DNA from: Pseudomonadota bacterium
Lineage (GTDB): Bacteria > Desulfobacterota > Desulfovibrionia > Desulfovibrionales > Desulfovibrionaceae
NCBI GenBank assembly: GCA_023460395.1
Contig: JAEWQB010000019.1
Coordinates: 67,011-131,010, forward strand
Direction of reading: 5' to 3'
DNA length: 64,000 nucleotides
In this document: positions 49,190 to 57,737 of the stretch, piece after piece
Layout: every line of letters begins with the position of its first letter
Position numbering within the stretch: the first letter of the stretch is position 1
Position numbers and translations under genes: made by a program
Notes under the pieces: model-generated
Seen by the model: only the letters and a program-made list of their open reading frames with translations
The model's database searches: none
Told to the model about the DNA's origin: nothing

Positions 49190-50152
49190 GTGGCAGCCTC
49201 CCGCCGTCCTGTCGAATCTGTGTCGGCAACTGTGGTGGTGCGCCGTGCTCATCGCGCCGGAGGAAACGGAGCTGGTGATGCGAGGGGCGCGGCAGTTGTT
49301 GCTCATGGCGTTGGCAGCGCGGTAAAGGCTGACGGACCTCACTACCCCACAGGCAGTGCGGGGACCGCGACGCCGGAGAATCACGTCGGGCAGGTCCGTG
49401 AGGCAGGTGTAGCGGAAGCCCCGTTCCCGGAGAATGTCACAGGTGCCACAAGTCTTAGAGATGTCACGGACGCGGCGGAGGTGCCGTGCGACTGGCTGGC
49501 TGCCGTGCCTCTGCTGCGCGATGGAGCGCACCTCCCCCTGCTGCGTGCCGTAGCGAAAGCCCGCCGGGAACACACCGTATACCCGCCCGCGTCTCTGGTT
49601 TTCAACGCGTTGGCCCATACGCCGCTCAACGCGGTGCGTGTGGTCATCGTGGGACAAGATCCCTACCATGGACCGGGACAAGCCCATGGACTTGCCTTTT
49701 CCGTGCCCCACGGTGTGCCTATGCCTCGATCTTTGCGGAATATTTTTGCGGAAGTGGATGCCGATGTGCATACCACGGAATCCCGTTCTGTATCCTCGGA
49801 ACTGACGCGGTGGGCGGCACAGGGGGTCTTGCTACTGAATTCCACTCTGACCGTGGAAGCGGGCAAACCCGCTTCGCACGCCGCGCTTCGGTCCCCGGAG
49901 GGAGTTTGCTGGGGAGACGTGACGGACGATATTATCCGCACCGTGAGCGAGCATTGTTCCCCGGTGGTATTTCTGTTGTGGGGAGCGCACGCCCGGAGTA
50001 AAGCCGCGTTGGTGGATACCCGGCGGCATGTGGTGCTGGAAGCGGCTCACCCTTCTCCATTGTCGGCTTCGCGCGGTTTTTTCGGCTGTCGGCATTTTTC
50101 CCGCGCCAACACATGGCTGCGCATACAGGGGCGCGGCGAAGTGGATTGGTAG
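49190..50152 (+). CDS. ung: Uracil-DNA glycosylase (family 1), start uncertain
   Basis: The UDG core is clear from about residue 100 on: the water-activating loop GQDPYHGPGQAHGLAFS, LLLNSTLTVEAGKPASH, and the leucine-intercalation loop AAHPSPLSASRGFFG. It excises uracil from DNA to start base-excision repair. Family members are about 225 residues, so the 320-residue frame carries a roughly 95-residue extension. Its first 45 codons (49190-49325) have poor third-position GC, while another frame there looks more coding-like. The true start may therefore be downstream; no clear Shine-Dalgarno was found for any candidate. Confidence 0.85.
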   Translation: MAASRRPVESVSATVVVRRAHRAGGNGAGDARGAAVVAHGVGSAVKADGPHYPTGSAGTATPENHVGQVREAGVAEAPFPENVTGATSLRDVTDAAEVPCDWLAAVPLLRDGAHLPLLRAVAKARREHTVYPPASLVFNALAHTPLNAVRVVIVGQDPYHGPGQAHGLAFSVPHGVPMPRSLRNIFAEVDADVHTTESRSVSSELTRWAAQGVLLLNSTLTVEAGKPASHAALRSPEGVCWGDVTDDIIRTVSEHCSPVVFLLWGAHARSKAALVDTRRHVVLEAAHPSPLSASRGFFGCRHFSRANTWLRIQGRGEVDW

Positions 50153-50155
50153 AGG

Positions 50156-50548
50156 CTACCCCACAAACTGCGCCCAGAGCGAACGTTGGCGAGGTCCGTC
50201 AAATTCGCAAAAATAGATGCCCTGCCATGTGCCGAGCATTATTTCGCCGTCTTCCACTATGAGCATCTGCGCGGGGCCGAGCAAACTGGTTTTAATGTGC
50301 GCATCGCTATTCCCTTCCGCATGCCGATAGTCCCCTTGCCGGGGCACTAATTTTCCCATGTTTATGGCAATGTCCCGCCGTACGTCGGGGTCCGCATGTT
50401 CATTGACCGCGAGTGCTCCCGTGGTATGCGGGCAATAGAGTAGCAGCATGCCCTTCCGCCAGCCCTGAGCGCGAACGACGTGCCGCACTGTGTCCGTGAT
50501 ATCTATAAGTTCCTCGCGCTGTGTGCTGCGAAGTGAAAGTGTCTGCAT
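50156..50548 (-). CDS. YjbQ/UPF0047 family protein
   Basis: This is a 130-residue single-domain protein. The family motifs LYCPHTTGALAVNEHADPDVRRDI, DYRHAEGNSDAHIKTSLLGP and LGTWQGIYFCEFDGPRQRSLW are intact. E. coli YjbQ has weak thiamine-phosphate synthase activity, but its true role is unsettled. AGGAG precedes the ATG at 50548. It is convergent with ung (3 bp between stops) and divergent from selB, with a 275-bp shared upstream gap that otherwise shows nothing I could assign. Confidence 0.9.
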   Translation of the reverse strand: MQTLSLRSTQREELIDITDTVRHVVRAQGWRKGMLLLYCPHTTGALAVNEHADPDVRRDIAINMGKLVPRQGDYRHAEGNSDAHIKTSLLGPAQMLIVEDGEIMLGTWQGIYFCEFDGPRQRSLWAQFVG

Positions 50549-50823
50549 TCTGGCTCCTTGGCGGTTTGTCGCACTGTCCGGGGTGGGTGGATTTTCAATA
50601 TACCACGGGCAGATATGCCGTGCGTGTATGGAAAGATATGCCCCAGAGCCGGAAGGCTTGGCAAGTCTCCCGCCGGGTGGCTTGGCAGCCGGAAAGGGAA
50701 TTCCGCCGGGGCGTCGCGAACATCGCTTCCCTTGAGAAAGGAGCGTTTTTCCCCTACAACGGGGTTTCGTAGCTATCCAAGTATTTCTGCCCATTTGGCC
50801 TGACTGTTTGCAGAGGAGTTACC

Positions 50824-52740
50824 ATGCCTGTTGTTTTGGGCACTGCCGGTCATATTGACCATGGAAAGACCACACTGGTCAAAGCCTTGACCGGAATGGA
50901 TTGTGACCGGCTGGAAGAAGAGAAAAAACGCGGTATTACCATTGAGTTGGGATTCGCTTTTTTTGATCTGCCCCACGGTGGACGTATGGGCATTGTGGAC
51001 GTGCCGGGCCACGAACGGTTTGTGAAGAACATGGTCGCCGGGGCCTCCGGCATTGATTTGGTGATGCTGGTTATCGCGGCGGACGAAGGTGTGATGCCCC
51101 AAACACGGGAACATCTGGAAATATGCTCTCTGCTGGGCATAGAAACCGGCTTCGTAGTGTTGACCAAGGTGGATATGGTGGATGCTGACTGGCTGGCGCT
51201 GGTACGCGAGGACGTGTCTACTTTTTTACAGGGAACTTTTCTTGCCGGTGCGCCATTGTTCCCGGTGTCTTCCCTCACAGGCGAGGGAATGGACGCGGTG
51301 CGGGCGCATCTGATTGAACGGGAAGCCGCGTTCGCGCCGCACAGACGGTCTGATTTATTCCGCCTCCCGGTAGACCGCGTTTTCAGCATGCGTGGACACG
51401 GCACCGTGGTGACGGGCACCATGACCTCTGGTGCTGTGGCGGTAGGGACGGATGTGCGCATCTATCCCGGCACTGTGCTTACCAAAGTGCGTGGGCTGCA
51501 AAGCCACGGCGGGCCGGTGGAACACGCCGAGGCCGGAAGGCGCACGGCGATTAATCTGCACGGGGTGGACGTGGCGCAGGTGGAACGCGGCGATGTGGTA
51601 GCCCTGCCGGAAACGCTGTTTCCTTCCGCCACGTGGCATGTGGAGTTGCAGTGTCTTTCTTCCGCCCCCACTCCGTTAAAGAACCGGACCGAGGTGCATG
51701 TGCATCACGGAGCGCGGGAGACGCTGGCCCGTCTCTACTTCCCGGACCGGGACCGTTTGTTGCCGGGGGAGAAAGGACTCTGTGAAATTCGCTTCACCGC
51801 TCCCATGGTGGGCGTCTATGGCGACCGCTGCGTGGTGCGTTCGTTTTCTCCCTTGCGCACCGTGGCTGGCGGCAAACTCCTGCACCCCATCGCACAGCCG
51901 TTGCGAAAGAAAAATCCCCGATATCATACTATGTTAGAGGCGCTAGGCGCTCTTGGGGCCGCTTCGCCGCAAGAACGAATTTGTTTGCATACCGCCATAG
52001 CGGCAGAGGCTGGAATAAGTTTTCGTGAGCTGTGTATTGTAACGGATATTGAATCGAAAACTTTGGATAAAGAATTGGCGTTGCTGGGAGGAAAGCAGGA
52101 AGTGGCCTGCTTTGATAAGGAAGGCCGCGTGTATGTGGCGGGGAGTATCGCAGAAGAACTGTCACAGGGGGCGCTGGCCTTTGTTGAGCACTATCACCGC
52201 AAAGAACCACTCAAGCCGGGAATAGCCCGTGGCGCGTTCGTTTCCGGGTGGGGGCGCGGTTTGGCTCCCAAGCTGGTGCATTTCGTGGTAGAGCGCCTGC
52301 TGCGGCAGGGCGCTCTGGTGGCGGAAGGCGATGTGGTCCGGCTTGCCGGGCACACTGTGTCTCTGGCGGCGGATCAGGAAGGGCTACGCGCGGCACTGCT
52401 AGATGCCTATACGCAGGGGGGGATCACTCCGCCAAACCTGAAAGAAGTGCTCGAAACCCTTCAGGTGGACATCAAGGGGGCTGCGCCCGTGTTGCGGCTG
52501 ATGGAGAGCGCTGGCGAGTTGGTGAAGGTAAAAGATGGAATGTACTTTTCTGCGGACGCCATGGACTCGTTGGTGGCTATGGTGCGCGGTTATTTTGCCA
52601 CGCACACGGACATGGGACCAACTGAGTTTCGCGAAATAAGCGGGCTTTCCCGTAAGTACCTTATCCCATTACTAGAATATTTCGATAAAGCGCGCATCAC
52701 GCTGCGCGTGGGCGACATGCGCAAGTTGCGCGGAGCCTAG
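50824..52740 (+). CDS. selB: Selenocysteine-specific elongation factor SelB
   Basis: This is a 638-residue GTPase that delivers selenocysteyl-tRNA to in-frame UGA codons. The GTPase domain has GTAGHIDHGKTTL (P-loop), EKKRGITIELGFAF (switch), VDVPGHERFVKNM (DxPGH) and LTKVDMV. Domains II and III follow, and the C-terminal 250 residues form the winged-helix repeats that bind the SECIS hairpin (YFDKARITLRVGDMRKLR at the end). Length is close to E. coli SelB. This shows the organism uses selenocysteine; selA and selC are not nearby. Confidence 0.96.
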   Translation: MPVVLGTAGHIDHGKTTLVKALTGMDCDRLEEEKKRGITIELGFAFFDLPHGGRMGIVDVPGHERFVKNMVAGASGIDLVMLVIAADEGVMPQTREHLEICSLLGIETGFVVLTKVDMVDADWLALVREDVSTFLQGTFLAGAPLFPVSSLTGEGMDAVRAHLIEREAAFAPHRRSDLFRLPVDRVFSMRGHGTVVTGTMTSGAVAVGTDVRIYPGTVLTKVRGLQSHGGPVEHAEAGRRTAINLHGVDVAQVERGDVVALPETLFPSATWHVELQCLSSAPTPLKNRTEVHVHHGARETLARLYFPDRDRLLPGEKGLCEIRFTAPMVGVYGDRCVVRSFSPLRTVAGGKLLHPIAQPLRKKNPRYHTMLEALGALGAASPQERICLHTAIAAEAGISFRELCIVTDIESKTLDKELALLGGKQEVACFDKEGRVYVAGSIAEELSQGALAFVEHYHRKEPLKPGIARGAFVSGWGRGLAPKLVHFVVERLLRQGALVAEGDVVRLAGHTVSLAADQEGLRAALLDAYTQGGITPPNLKEVLETLQVDIKGAAPVLRLMESAGELVKVKDGMYFSADAMDSLVAMVRGYFATHTDMGPTEFREISGLSRKYLIPLLEYFDKARITLRVGDMRKLRGA

Positions 52741-52759
52741 TAGCGCATGGAAATAACAG

Positions 52760-52787
52760 AGGCCGCGGGGAGCAATTCCTGCGGCCT
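52760..52787. terminator. Hairpin between selB and the convergent small gene
   Basis: AGGCCGC (52760-52766) pairs with GCGGCCT (52781-52787), with an inner GGGA/TTCC extension. The T tract is minimal. Confidence 0.5.
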
Positions 52788-52812
52788 TGTCAGCATTCGC
52801 GGTGCGCTACGC

Positions 52813-53091
52813 TTAGGACAGTGTGGCGCGGAGCAGACCCAAAAAACCACTTTTGCGCGGTTTATCTGCGTGTTGGACGGTAGGCGTGTTGTTCGTCACG
52901 GGCGCAACCGGGGGCTGGCACGCGGCTTCTTCCTGAAGAACGCCCTGCGTCAGCTCCTCGCGGAGGCTGGCAAGCGCTTTTTCCAGTCTGTTCCGTTCCC
53001 GTTCCCACTTGAGGGCCGCTTTGGCCTGCTGCCGGTCCAACTCTGCCATTTGGCGTTGGTGGCGTTGCACTAAATGGTCAATGGAATACAT
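52813..53091 (-). CDS. Small coiled-coil hypothetical protein
   Basis: This 92-residue, highly charged, alpha-helical protein starts MYSIDHLVQRHQRQMAELDR and has a heptad-like stretch to about residue 55. A Pro/Thr-rich linker and a basic hydrophobic tail (RKSGFLGLLRATLS) follow. There is no signal or membrane segment, and I recognise no family. I placed the start at 53091 because GGAGAA lies 5 nt upstream; the frame stays open to 53277 and the extra 62 residues are partly coding-like. It sits between selB and rrf2. Confidence 0.55.
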   Translation of the reverse strand: MYSIDHLVQRHQRQMAELDRQQAKAALKWERERNRLEKALASLREELTQGVLQEEAACQPPVAPVTNNTPTVQHADKPRKSGFLGLLRATLS

Positions 53092-53361
53092 ACGTTTCTC
53101 CAACGTGGCTACGCCGCAAAGGCAGCGGATTTCCCCCCACGCGAGAGCCAGAAGAGCACGGGCGGGTTCCCCGGGTACGGGGTCGTACTCGTATGGCGAA
53201 CCTTTCTTATGCGCTGAGGGGGGAGCCGTGTCAATGGGATTGCGGCATACGCAGAGCTTTGTCCGGCGGTGCCGCATTGTGCGGTGTGATCGGGAGTGTA
53301 TGTGTATTATGGTGAAATATATGGCAATGCAATATTGATGGCTGACTGCGCAGGGCGGGTA

Positions 53362-53811
53362 TCATCCGCGAGGCGGGACGGAGTCGGGCTGATTTTTGGG
53401 GCACAGCGCGGTATCGCGAATAAGGTCCGCCAGCGTGAACGTATTAAGCTTTTTGTACATGGCCTTTGCGCCTTCTTCCCATATTGTGCGGGTTAGGCAT
53501 ACGTGCATGCGCGGGCAGCAATTCTGCTTTTCGTCGCAGTCGAAGCAGGGGGCGGTTTTCTCCAGAGAGTATACCACGTCGCCGATACGTATCGCTTCTG
53601 GGTCTTGAGCGAGAATATACCCGCCATGTGCGCCCAAGCGGCTGTCGATGTATCCGTCTTTCTTGAGAACTCTGATGAGTTTTTCAAGGTATTTGAGCGA
53701 AATTTCTTGCCGCAGGGCTATGTCTTTGATGGAGACGGGACCGTCTTCCTCATTCATGGCTATGTCCAGCAGCATGCGGGTGCCGTAACGGCTTCGTGTG
53801 GTTAGCTTCAT
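53362..53811 (-). CDS. rrf2: Rrf2 family transcriptional regulator of the hmc operon
   Basis: This is a 149-residue winged-helix regulator, the family's namesake position at the end of the hmc operon. The DNA-binding part is MKLTTRSRYGTRMLLDIAMN through LIRVLKKDGYIDSRLGAHGGYILAQD. A cysteine-rich stretch, PCFDCDEKQNCCPRMHVC (about residues 95-115), could bind an Fe-S cluster or metal, as in related sensors. Disruption of rrf1-rrf2 in Desulfovibrio vulgaris raises hmc expression, so it probably represses hmc. It starts 28 bp after rrf1. Confidence 0.92.
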   Translation of the reverse strand: MKLTTRSRYGTRMLLDIAMNEEDGPVSIKDIALRQEISLKYLEKLIRVLKKDGYIDSRLGAHGGYILAQDPEAIRIGDVVYSLEKTAPCFDCDEKQNCCPRMHVCLTRTIWEEGAKAMYKKLNTFTLADLIRDTALCPKNQPDSVPPRG

Positions 53812-53839
53812 GCGAAGGCCTGTGGGGTGCGACGCGCTA

Positions 53840-54196
53840 TTATCCGGCCAGCGCCGTGCGAATAATGCCCGACAGCTTTTCCGGGTCAAAGGGTTTATTC
53901 ACGGTGGCCACCGCATTGGGCACCGCGTGGTGGAGGCCGGGCAACCCGCAAATAAGAATAAAGGGCGTGTGGGCCATGCCGGGCAGTGCAGACAGAGCTT
54001 TGTAGAGCCGGGGGCCGGTTTCTCCGGGCATTTCCATATCCAGCGTCACAAGGTCCGGCGGGGTATGGCTGGCACTTTCCAGCGCGGTTTCCCTGTCGCA
54101 AGCGCTTTCGGCTTCATAGCCTTGCGCAGTCAGCACAGTGACCAGATATTCGGTAATATTGGGGTCGTCATCCACCACCAGTATCCGTATGGGCAT
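53840..54196 (-). CDS. rrf1: Response-regulator receiver protein Rrf1
   Basis: This is a 118-residue stand-alone CheY-like receiver. The phosphorylation site Asp lies in DLVTLDMEMPGE, the acidic pocket in VVDDDPN, and the conserved lysine in VNKPFDPEKL. There is no output domain, so it works through a partner, perhaps Rrf2 or a chemotaxis-like system. The gene follows hmcF after tandem hairpins and precedes rrf2, as in known hmc operons. Confidence 0.92.
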   Translation of the reverse strand: MPIRILVVDDDPNITEYLVTVLTAQGYEAESACDRETALESASHTPPDLVTLDMEMPGETGPRLYKALSALPGMAHTPFILICGLPGLHHAVPNAVATVNKPFDPEKLSGIIRTALAG

Positions 54197-54233
54197 GGGG
54201 CTAGCTCCTGTGGCGTGCGGAACGCGTGGGGCG

Positions 54234-54282
54234 GTTTCCGGCGAGCAGGAAACGGCGGGGAGGCTGGTGGGCCTCCCCGCCG
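54234..54282 (-). terminator. Tandem hairpins between hmcF and rrf1
   Basis: A perfect 12-bp stem, CGGCGGGGAGGC (54253-54264) with GCCTCCCCGCCG (54271-54282), lies just past the hmcF stop. A second perfect stem, GTTTCC/GGAAAC (54234-54253), abuts it. Only three T follow on the minus strand. They could attenuate or process the transcript so rrf1-rrf2 are made at a different level from hmcA-F. Confidence 0.55.
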
Positions 54283-54288
54283 CGTGGA

Positions 54289-55680
54289 TTACTCTTCGTC
54301 CTCAGCCAGTTTCAGGTGGTCAGGCACAATGGCCATTTTAAGGATAAGCGGCTTGAGGAATGTCCAGCGGATGCCTATTTCGTATTCTTCCTCAAGGTCG
54401 CGGATGGCGTCCCAGCAGTTGTGGCACGGAGCCACCACGAGCTTGCAGCCCGTGGCCAGAATCTGATCGCGCTTGGTTTTGAGGGCTTCGTTGCGTTGGT
54501 GCCGGTATTTACCGATACCATTGAAGCCGCCGCCACCACCGCAACAGTAGTTGTGCTCGCGGTTAGGTGCCATTTCCCGGTAGTCTTCCGCAATATAGCT
54601 CATGATCTCGCGGGTAATGTTGGCAAGACCGTGGTTGCGCACGTAGTTGCAGGAGTCCTGTAGCGTGACAGGCTCTTTTATTTTTTTAGTCGGATCGATT
54701 TTTATTTTTCCAGTGCGCAGGGCTTCAGCCAGCCATTCCACATAGTGGATGTACGGTGCGGGAGTAAGCCCGTCTTCGCGGCCTGCCCAGTATGGTCCCT
54801 CAATGACGGTGGCGCGGTGCGCGTGACCGCATTCCGTGCCTACCACACGCTTGGGACGCAGGCGTTCAATGGCACTGTACACGGTTTCCACCTGCATTTT
54901 GCAGGCTGCCCAGTCCCCGGCAAACATGGCAAGGGAGGTTTGTTCCCACCCGGTGCTGGGTACGGTCCAGTTTTCTCCTGCCAGATGGAAGAGAATGGCG
55001 GCTTCAGCCAGATCTTCCGGGTAGTGTTTGGGTTCGCGGGCGTTCAGGGTGTACATGATGTCCGCGTCTTCTTTATCTACCGGAATCTCAAGGCCGGGCC
55101 ATTCTTCGCCATATTCGTCGGCCATCCATTCGCAGGTGTCCACCCAGTCTTCTTCGGTCACGTCCATCTGGGCGTTGTACACGCGGTGCATGCCGGAGCC
55201 GATTTTCATTTCCCACGGCACAAACCCTTGCGAAAAGAGCAGGCCGCGCAGGTAGCTGAACATAACACCCATATCAATGCCGTGCGGGCAGTACATGCCG
55301 CATCGGTTGCAGCAGGTGCACTGCGACCACGCCACATCCATGCAGTGACGCATGAATTCGTTGGTTACGTCGCCCTTGCGTTTGACGATTTCGCCAAGCG
55401 TGGACTGTATTTTATATGCGGGAACCTGCTTGGGGTCGCGGTTGCTGACGCGGTACAGAAAGCAGGAGTCCGCGCACATGCCGCAGTGGGCGCATATTTC
55501 CAGCCACGTGCGGGTGCGGGATTTACAGGTTTTTTCCAGAGTGGCGGCCAGAGTGGGCACGTCCACTTCCAGTCGGGTCATTTCATCGTAATATTGGGCA
55601 CCGCCCTTGTCACCGAGGAGGGACTTCAGGTCTTCCTCGGAATTTACGGGCTGCCTATTGCAAAACGTACCTTCAGGCAT
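54289..55680 (-). CDS. hmcF: Hmc complex iron-sulfur subunit HmcF
   Basis: This is a 463-residue cytoplasmic Fe-S protein of the GlpC/HdrD class. Two [4Fe-4S] binding sets are visible: CAHCGMCADSC (about residues 63-73) and CTCCNRCGMYCPHG (about 121-134). The C-terminal half has a CCG-type cysteine motif (YCCGGGGGFNG) and APCHNC. It is the cytoplasmic electron-exchange subunit of the transmembrane Hmc complex, passing electrons between periplasmic cytochromes and a cytosolic donor or acceptor. It is the last structural gene of the operon. Confidence 0.95.
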   Translation of the reverse strand: MPEGTFCNRQPVNSEEDLKSLLGDKGGAQYYDEMTRLEVDVPTLAATLEKTCKSRTRTWLEICAHCGMCADSCFLYRVSNRDPKQVPAYKIQSTLGEIVKRKGDVTNEFMRHCMDVAWSQCTCCNRCGMYCPHGIDMGVMFSYLRGLLFSQGFVPWEMKIGSGMHRVYNAQMDVTEEDWVDTCEWMADEYGEEWPGLEIPVDKEDADIMYTLNAREPKHYPEDLAEAAILFHLAGENWTVPSTGWEQTSLAMFAGDWAACKMQVETVYSAIERLRPKRVVGTECGHAHRATVIEGPYWAGREDGLTPAPYIHYVEWLAEALRTGKIKIDPTKKIKEPVTLQDSCNYVRNHGLANITREIMSYIAEDYREMAPNREHNYCCGGGGGFNGIGKYRHQRNEALKTKRDQILATGCKLVVAPCHNCWDAIRDLEEEYEIGIRWTFLKPLILKMAIVPDHLKLAEDEE

Positions 55681-55703
55681 GGGTTGCTCCTAGAGGCTTG
55701 CTG

Positions 55704-56384
55704 TTACCAAGGGAATCCATATGTCCGCTTCATGCCACCGCGCTTGATGCTATAGTCCATGCCGAGCTGCGCGCGGGATAGGAAAAACAGCACAATGTGC
55801 GAGAGTTTGGTGAAGGGGGTCAGGATAAGCAGCAGTTCACCCGTGATGATGTGGGCGATAATCCAAAACTCATACGTGCCCCAGTGCATGCGGGCCACGA
55901 AGCCTGTGACAAAGGGAGCCAGTGAAACGGCAAGAATGAGCCAGTCATATGCCGTTGTGAGAATACGTACTTCGGTCAGCGCAATGCGGCGCAGGGCCAG
56001 CATAGCGCCGCCTATGATGGCGAGCACTGTCAGCACGTCCGCTACCACGGAAGGCAGAGTGGGCAGGCTGAAGCCCAGCACCTGTGCCAGTAGAACCTGA
56101 TGCCCCAACAGGAACAGGGGAACCAGCACTGCACCGATATGGAAGAGGAAGAACCCAGCCATCATAAATGGCTGTGCGCGCCAGCTATGGGTTGCACCGG
56201 GAATCATCCAACGGCGGATGGACTGCGCGGCCCCTTTCAAGCCCAATGCCATGTGCGGACGGTAGGCCACACGGTCCAACTGCCAGCTCAGACCGCGTAT
56301 GTACATAACGGCACGAAACGCCAGTCCCCCGAAGAATACCGCAAGGGATATCAGGAGCATCGGTCCGGTAAGGAATCCAATCAT
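55704..56384 (-). CDS. hmcE: Hmc complex membrane subunit HmcE (NarI-like)
   Basis: This 226-residue integral membrane protein has about five hydrophobic helices. Its length and form match the NarI/DsrM-type cytochrome b subunit HmcE: MIGFLTGPMLLISLAVFFGGLAFRAVMYIRG at the start, then FFLFHIGAVLVPLFLLGHQ and WIIAHIITGELLLILTPFTKLSHIVLFFLSR with paired histidines suited to haem b. It links the quinone pool or HmcC to HmcF. Confidence 0.93.
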   Translation of the reverse strand: MIGFLTGPMLLISLAVFFGGLAFRAVMYIRGLSWQLDRVAYRPHMALGLKGAAQSIRRWMIPGATHSWRAQPFMMAGFFLFHIGAVLVPLFLLGHQVLLAQVLGFSLPTLPSVVADVLTVLAIIGGAMLALRRIALTEVRILTTAYDWLILAVSLAPFVTGFVARMHWGTYEFWIIAHIITGELLLILTPFTKLSHIVLFFLSRAQLGMDYSIKRGGMKRTYGFPW

Positions 56385-56417
56385 CGTTTTCTCCTTGTCT
56401 TGCAGACAGATGGTCCG

Positions 56418-56561
56418 CTAGTACTTCCGGATTTTTTCGTCTCTGCCGGTCAGGAACAGCCAGTAGCCAACAAAGCTGACCAGAGCCACCCCCATGAGGA
56501 TGTAGGTAATGCTCTTGGTGTGCAGCATGAAATCGTGGAGGGTATAGAAAATGCGTTCCAT
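56418..56561 (-). CDS. hmcD: Hmc complex small membrane subunit HmcD
   Basis: This is a 47-residue gene, starting MERIFYTLHDFMLHTKS and ending GRDEKIRKY, with one membrane helix (about residues 18-38, ITYILMGVALVSFVGYWLFL). GGGAGAAAG lies just before the ATG at 56561. Position between hmcC and hmcE and the size match HmcD of Desulfovibrio. It may help hold the membrane subunits together; no cofactor ligands are seen. Confidence 0.9.
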   Translation of the reverse strand: MERIFYTLHDFMLHTKSITYILMGVALVSFVGYWLFLTGRDEKIRKY

Positions 56562-56576
56562 TGTTCTTTCTCCCGC

Positions 56577-57737
56577 CTAGTGGGCGTCCTTGTAATCGGG
56601 ATGCTCGTAAAGCACGGGCATCTTGGTGGCGATAAACCGGTATACCGTGACGATGAGCGTGATGATGAAAATGGAGATGCCCACTTCCATCCAACTGGGG
56701 AAGTAGCGTTCCGCCGCGGGCAACTGCCAGTTATAGGCGATCATGCTCACGTTGAAGCGGTTCACAACAATGCCCAGCACTCCAAACACGGAGGCCACAC
56801 GCACGAGGGTGAGGTTTTTTTCACGTACCCCCAGTGCGTACAGGAATGCGGGCAGGGCCACGAAGCCCAGCATTTCCACCATGAACCACGCGCCGTATCC
56901 GGTAGCCAGATAGTGCCAGTCGTTGTCCATGGTGATGTCGAATATTTTGATGAAGAAGTATCCCAGCAGGATAAACGAGGCTGCCTTAGCCATGCCGAAG
57001 GCCACGCCGTCCGCTTCCTTTATGTGGGTTTCGTCCATTTTGTGGTGCAGCCCTTTGTGGGTCAGCGTGCCTTCAAAAATGACCATGGAAGCGCCTGCCA
57101 CCATGGAGGACATGAAGAAGAACACGGGAAGGAAGCTGGAATACCACAGCGGATGCACCTTGCCGGGAGCGATGACAAAGAGCGCGCCCAAGGAGCTTTG
57201 GTGCATGGTGGAAAGAACCACCCCCAGAATGGTCAGAGGCAGGGTGAGCTTGATAATGACGTTGCGAATTTTGCGCAGTCCCAGCCATTCCAATGCGGCA
57301 GGGGACCATTCCACAAACAGTACGGTCACATAGGTAGCCACGCACAGGCCCACTTCAAAGAGCAACGATGTGGTGCCCTGTGACCAGACCAGTGGATAGG
57401 GCAGACGCCACGGATGACCAAGGTCATACAGCAGCGCGATAACCACAAAGAAGTAGCCGAGGAAGGCCGTGGTAATAGCCGGGCGTACCGCAGAGTGATA
57501 ACGCTTGAGGCCAAACAGGTAACAGGAGGCCGAGGTTACGTAACCGCCTGCGGCAAGAGCCACGCCGCAAAGCAGGTCAAACCCGATCCAGAGGCCCCAC
57601 GGGGTATTGTCATCCAGATTGGTGACAGCCCCGATGCCTTTGTAGAAGCGCAGGAACGTCAGTACCAGCCCGCCAGCGAGAATGACGGCGGTGAGGACAT
57701 TGCCCGGCGTCCAGAAGGATTTCTGGTTGTTGCTCAT
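56577..57737 (-). CDS. hmcC: Hmc complex membrane subunit HmcC (NrfD family)
   Basis: This is a 386-residue NrfD/PsrC-type membrane protein with about ten helices (VLTAVILAGGLVLTFLRFYKG; FFVVIALLYDLGHPWRLPYPLVW; FNVSMIAYNWQLPAAERYFPSW). This family takes electrons from or to quinones without haem and pairs with a ferredoxin-like partner, here HmcB. Its start abuts the hmcB stop with no gap, so the two are translationally coupled. Confidence 0.95.
   Translation of the reverse strand: MSNNQKSFWTPGNVLTAVILAGGLVLTFLRFYKGIGAVTNLDDNTPWGLWIGFDLLCGVALAAGGYVTSASCYLFGLKRYHSAVRPAITTAFLGYFFVVIALLYDLGHPWRLPYPLVWSQGTTSLLFEVGLCVATYVTVLFVEWSPAALEWLGLRKIRNVIIKLTLPLTILGVVLSTMHQSSLGALFVIAPGKVHPLWYSSFLPVFFFMSSMVAGASMVIFEGTLTHKGLHHKMDETHIKEADGVAFGMAKAASFILLGYFFIKIFDITMDNDWHYLATGYGAWFMVEMLGFVALPAFLYALGVREKNLTLVRVASVFGVLGIVVNRFNVSMIAYNWQLPAAERYFPSWMEVGISIFIITLIVTVYRFIATKMPVLYEHPDYKDAH

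Noticed and set aside
56100..57383. A 427-residue open frame on the plus strand opposite hmcC and hmcE
   Set aside because: It is antisense to well-supported Hmc genes, His/Gln/Gly-rich, has no ribosome-binding site, and is the expected by-product of GC-biased third positions.
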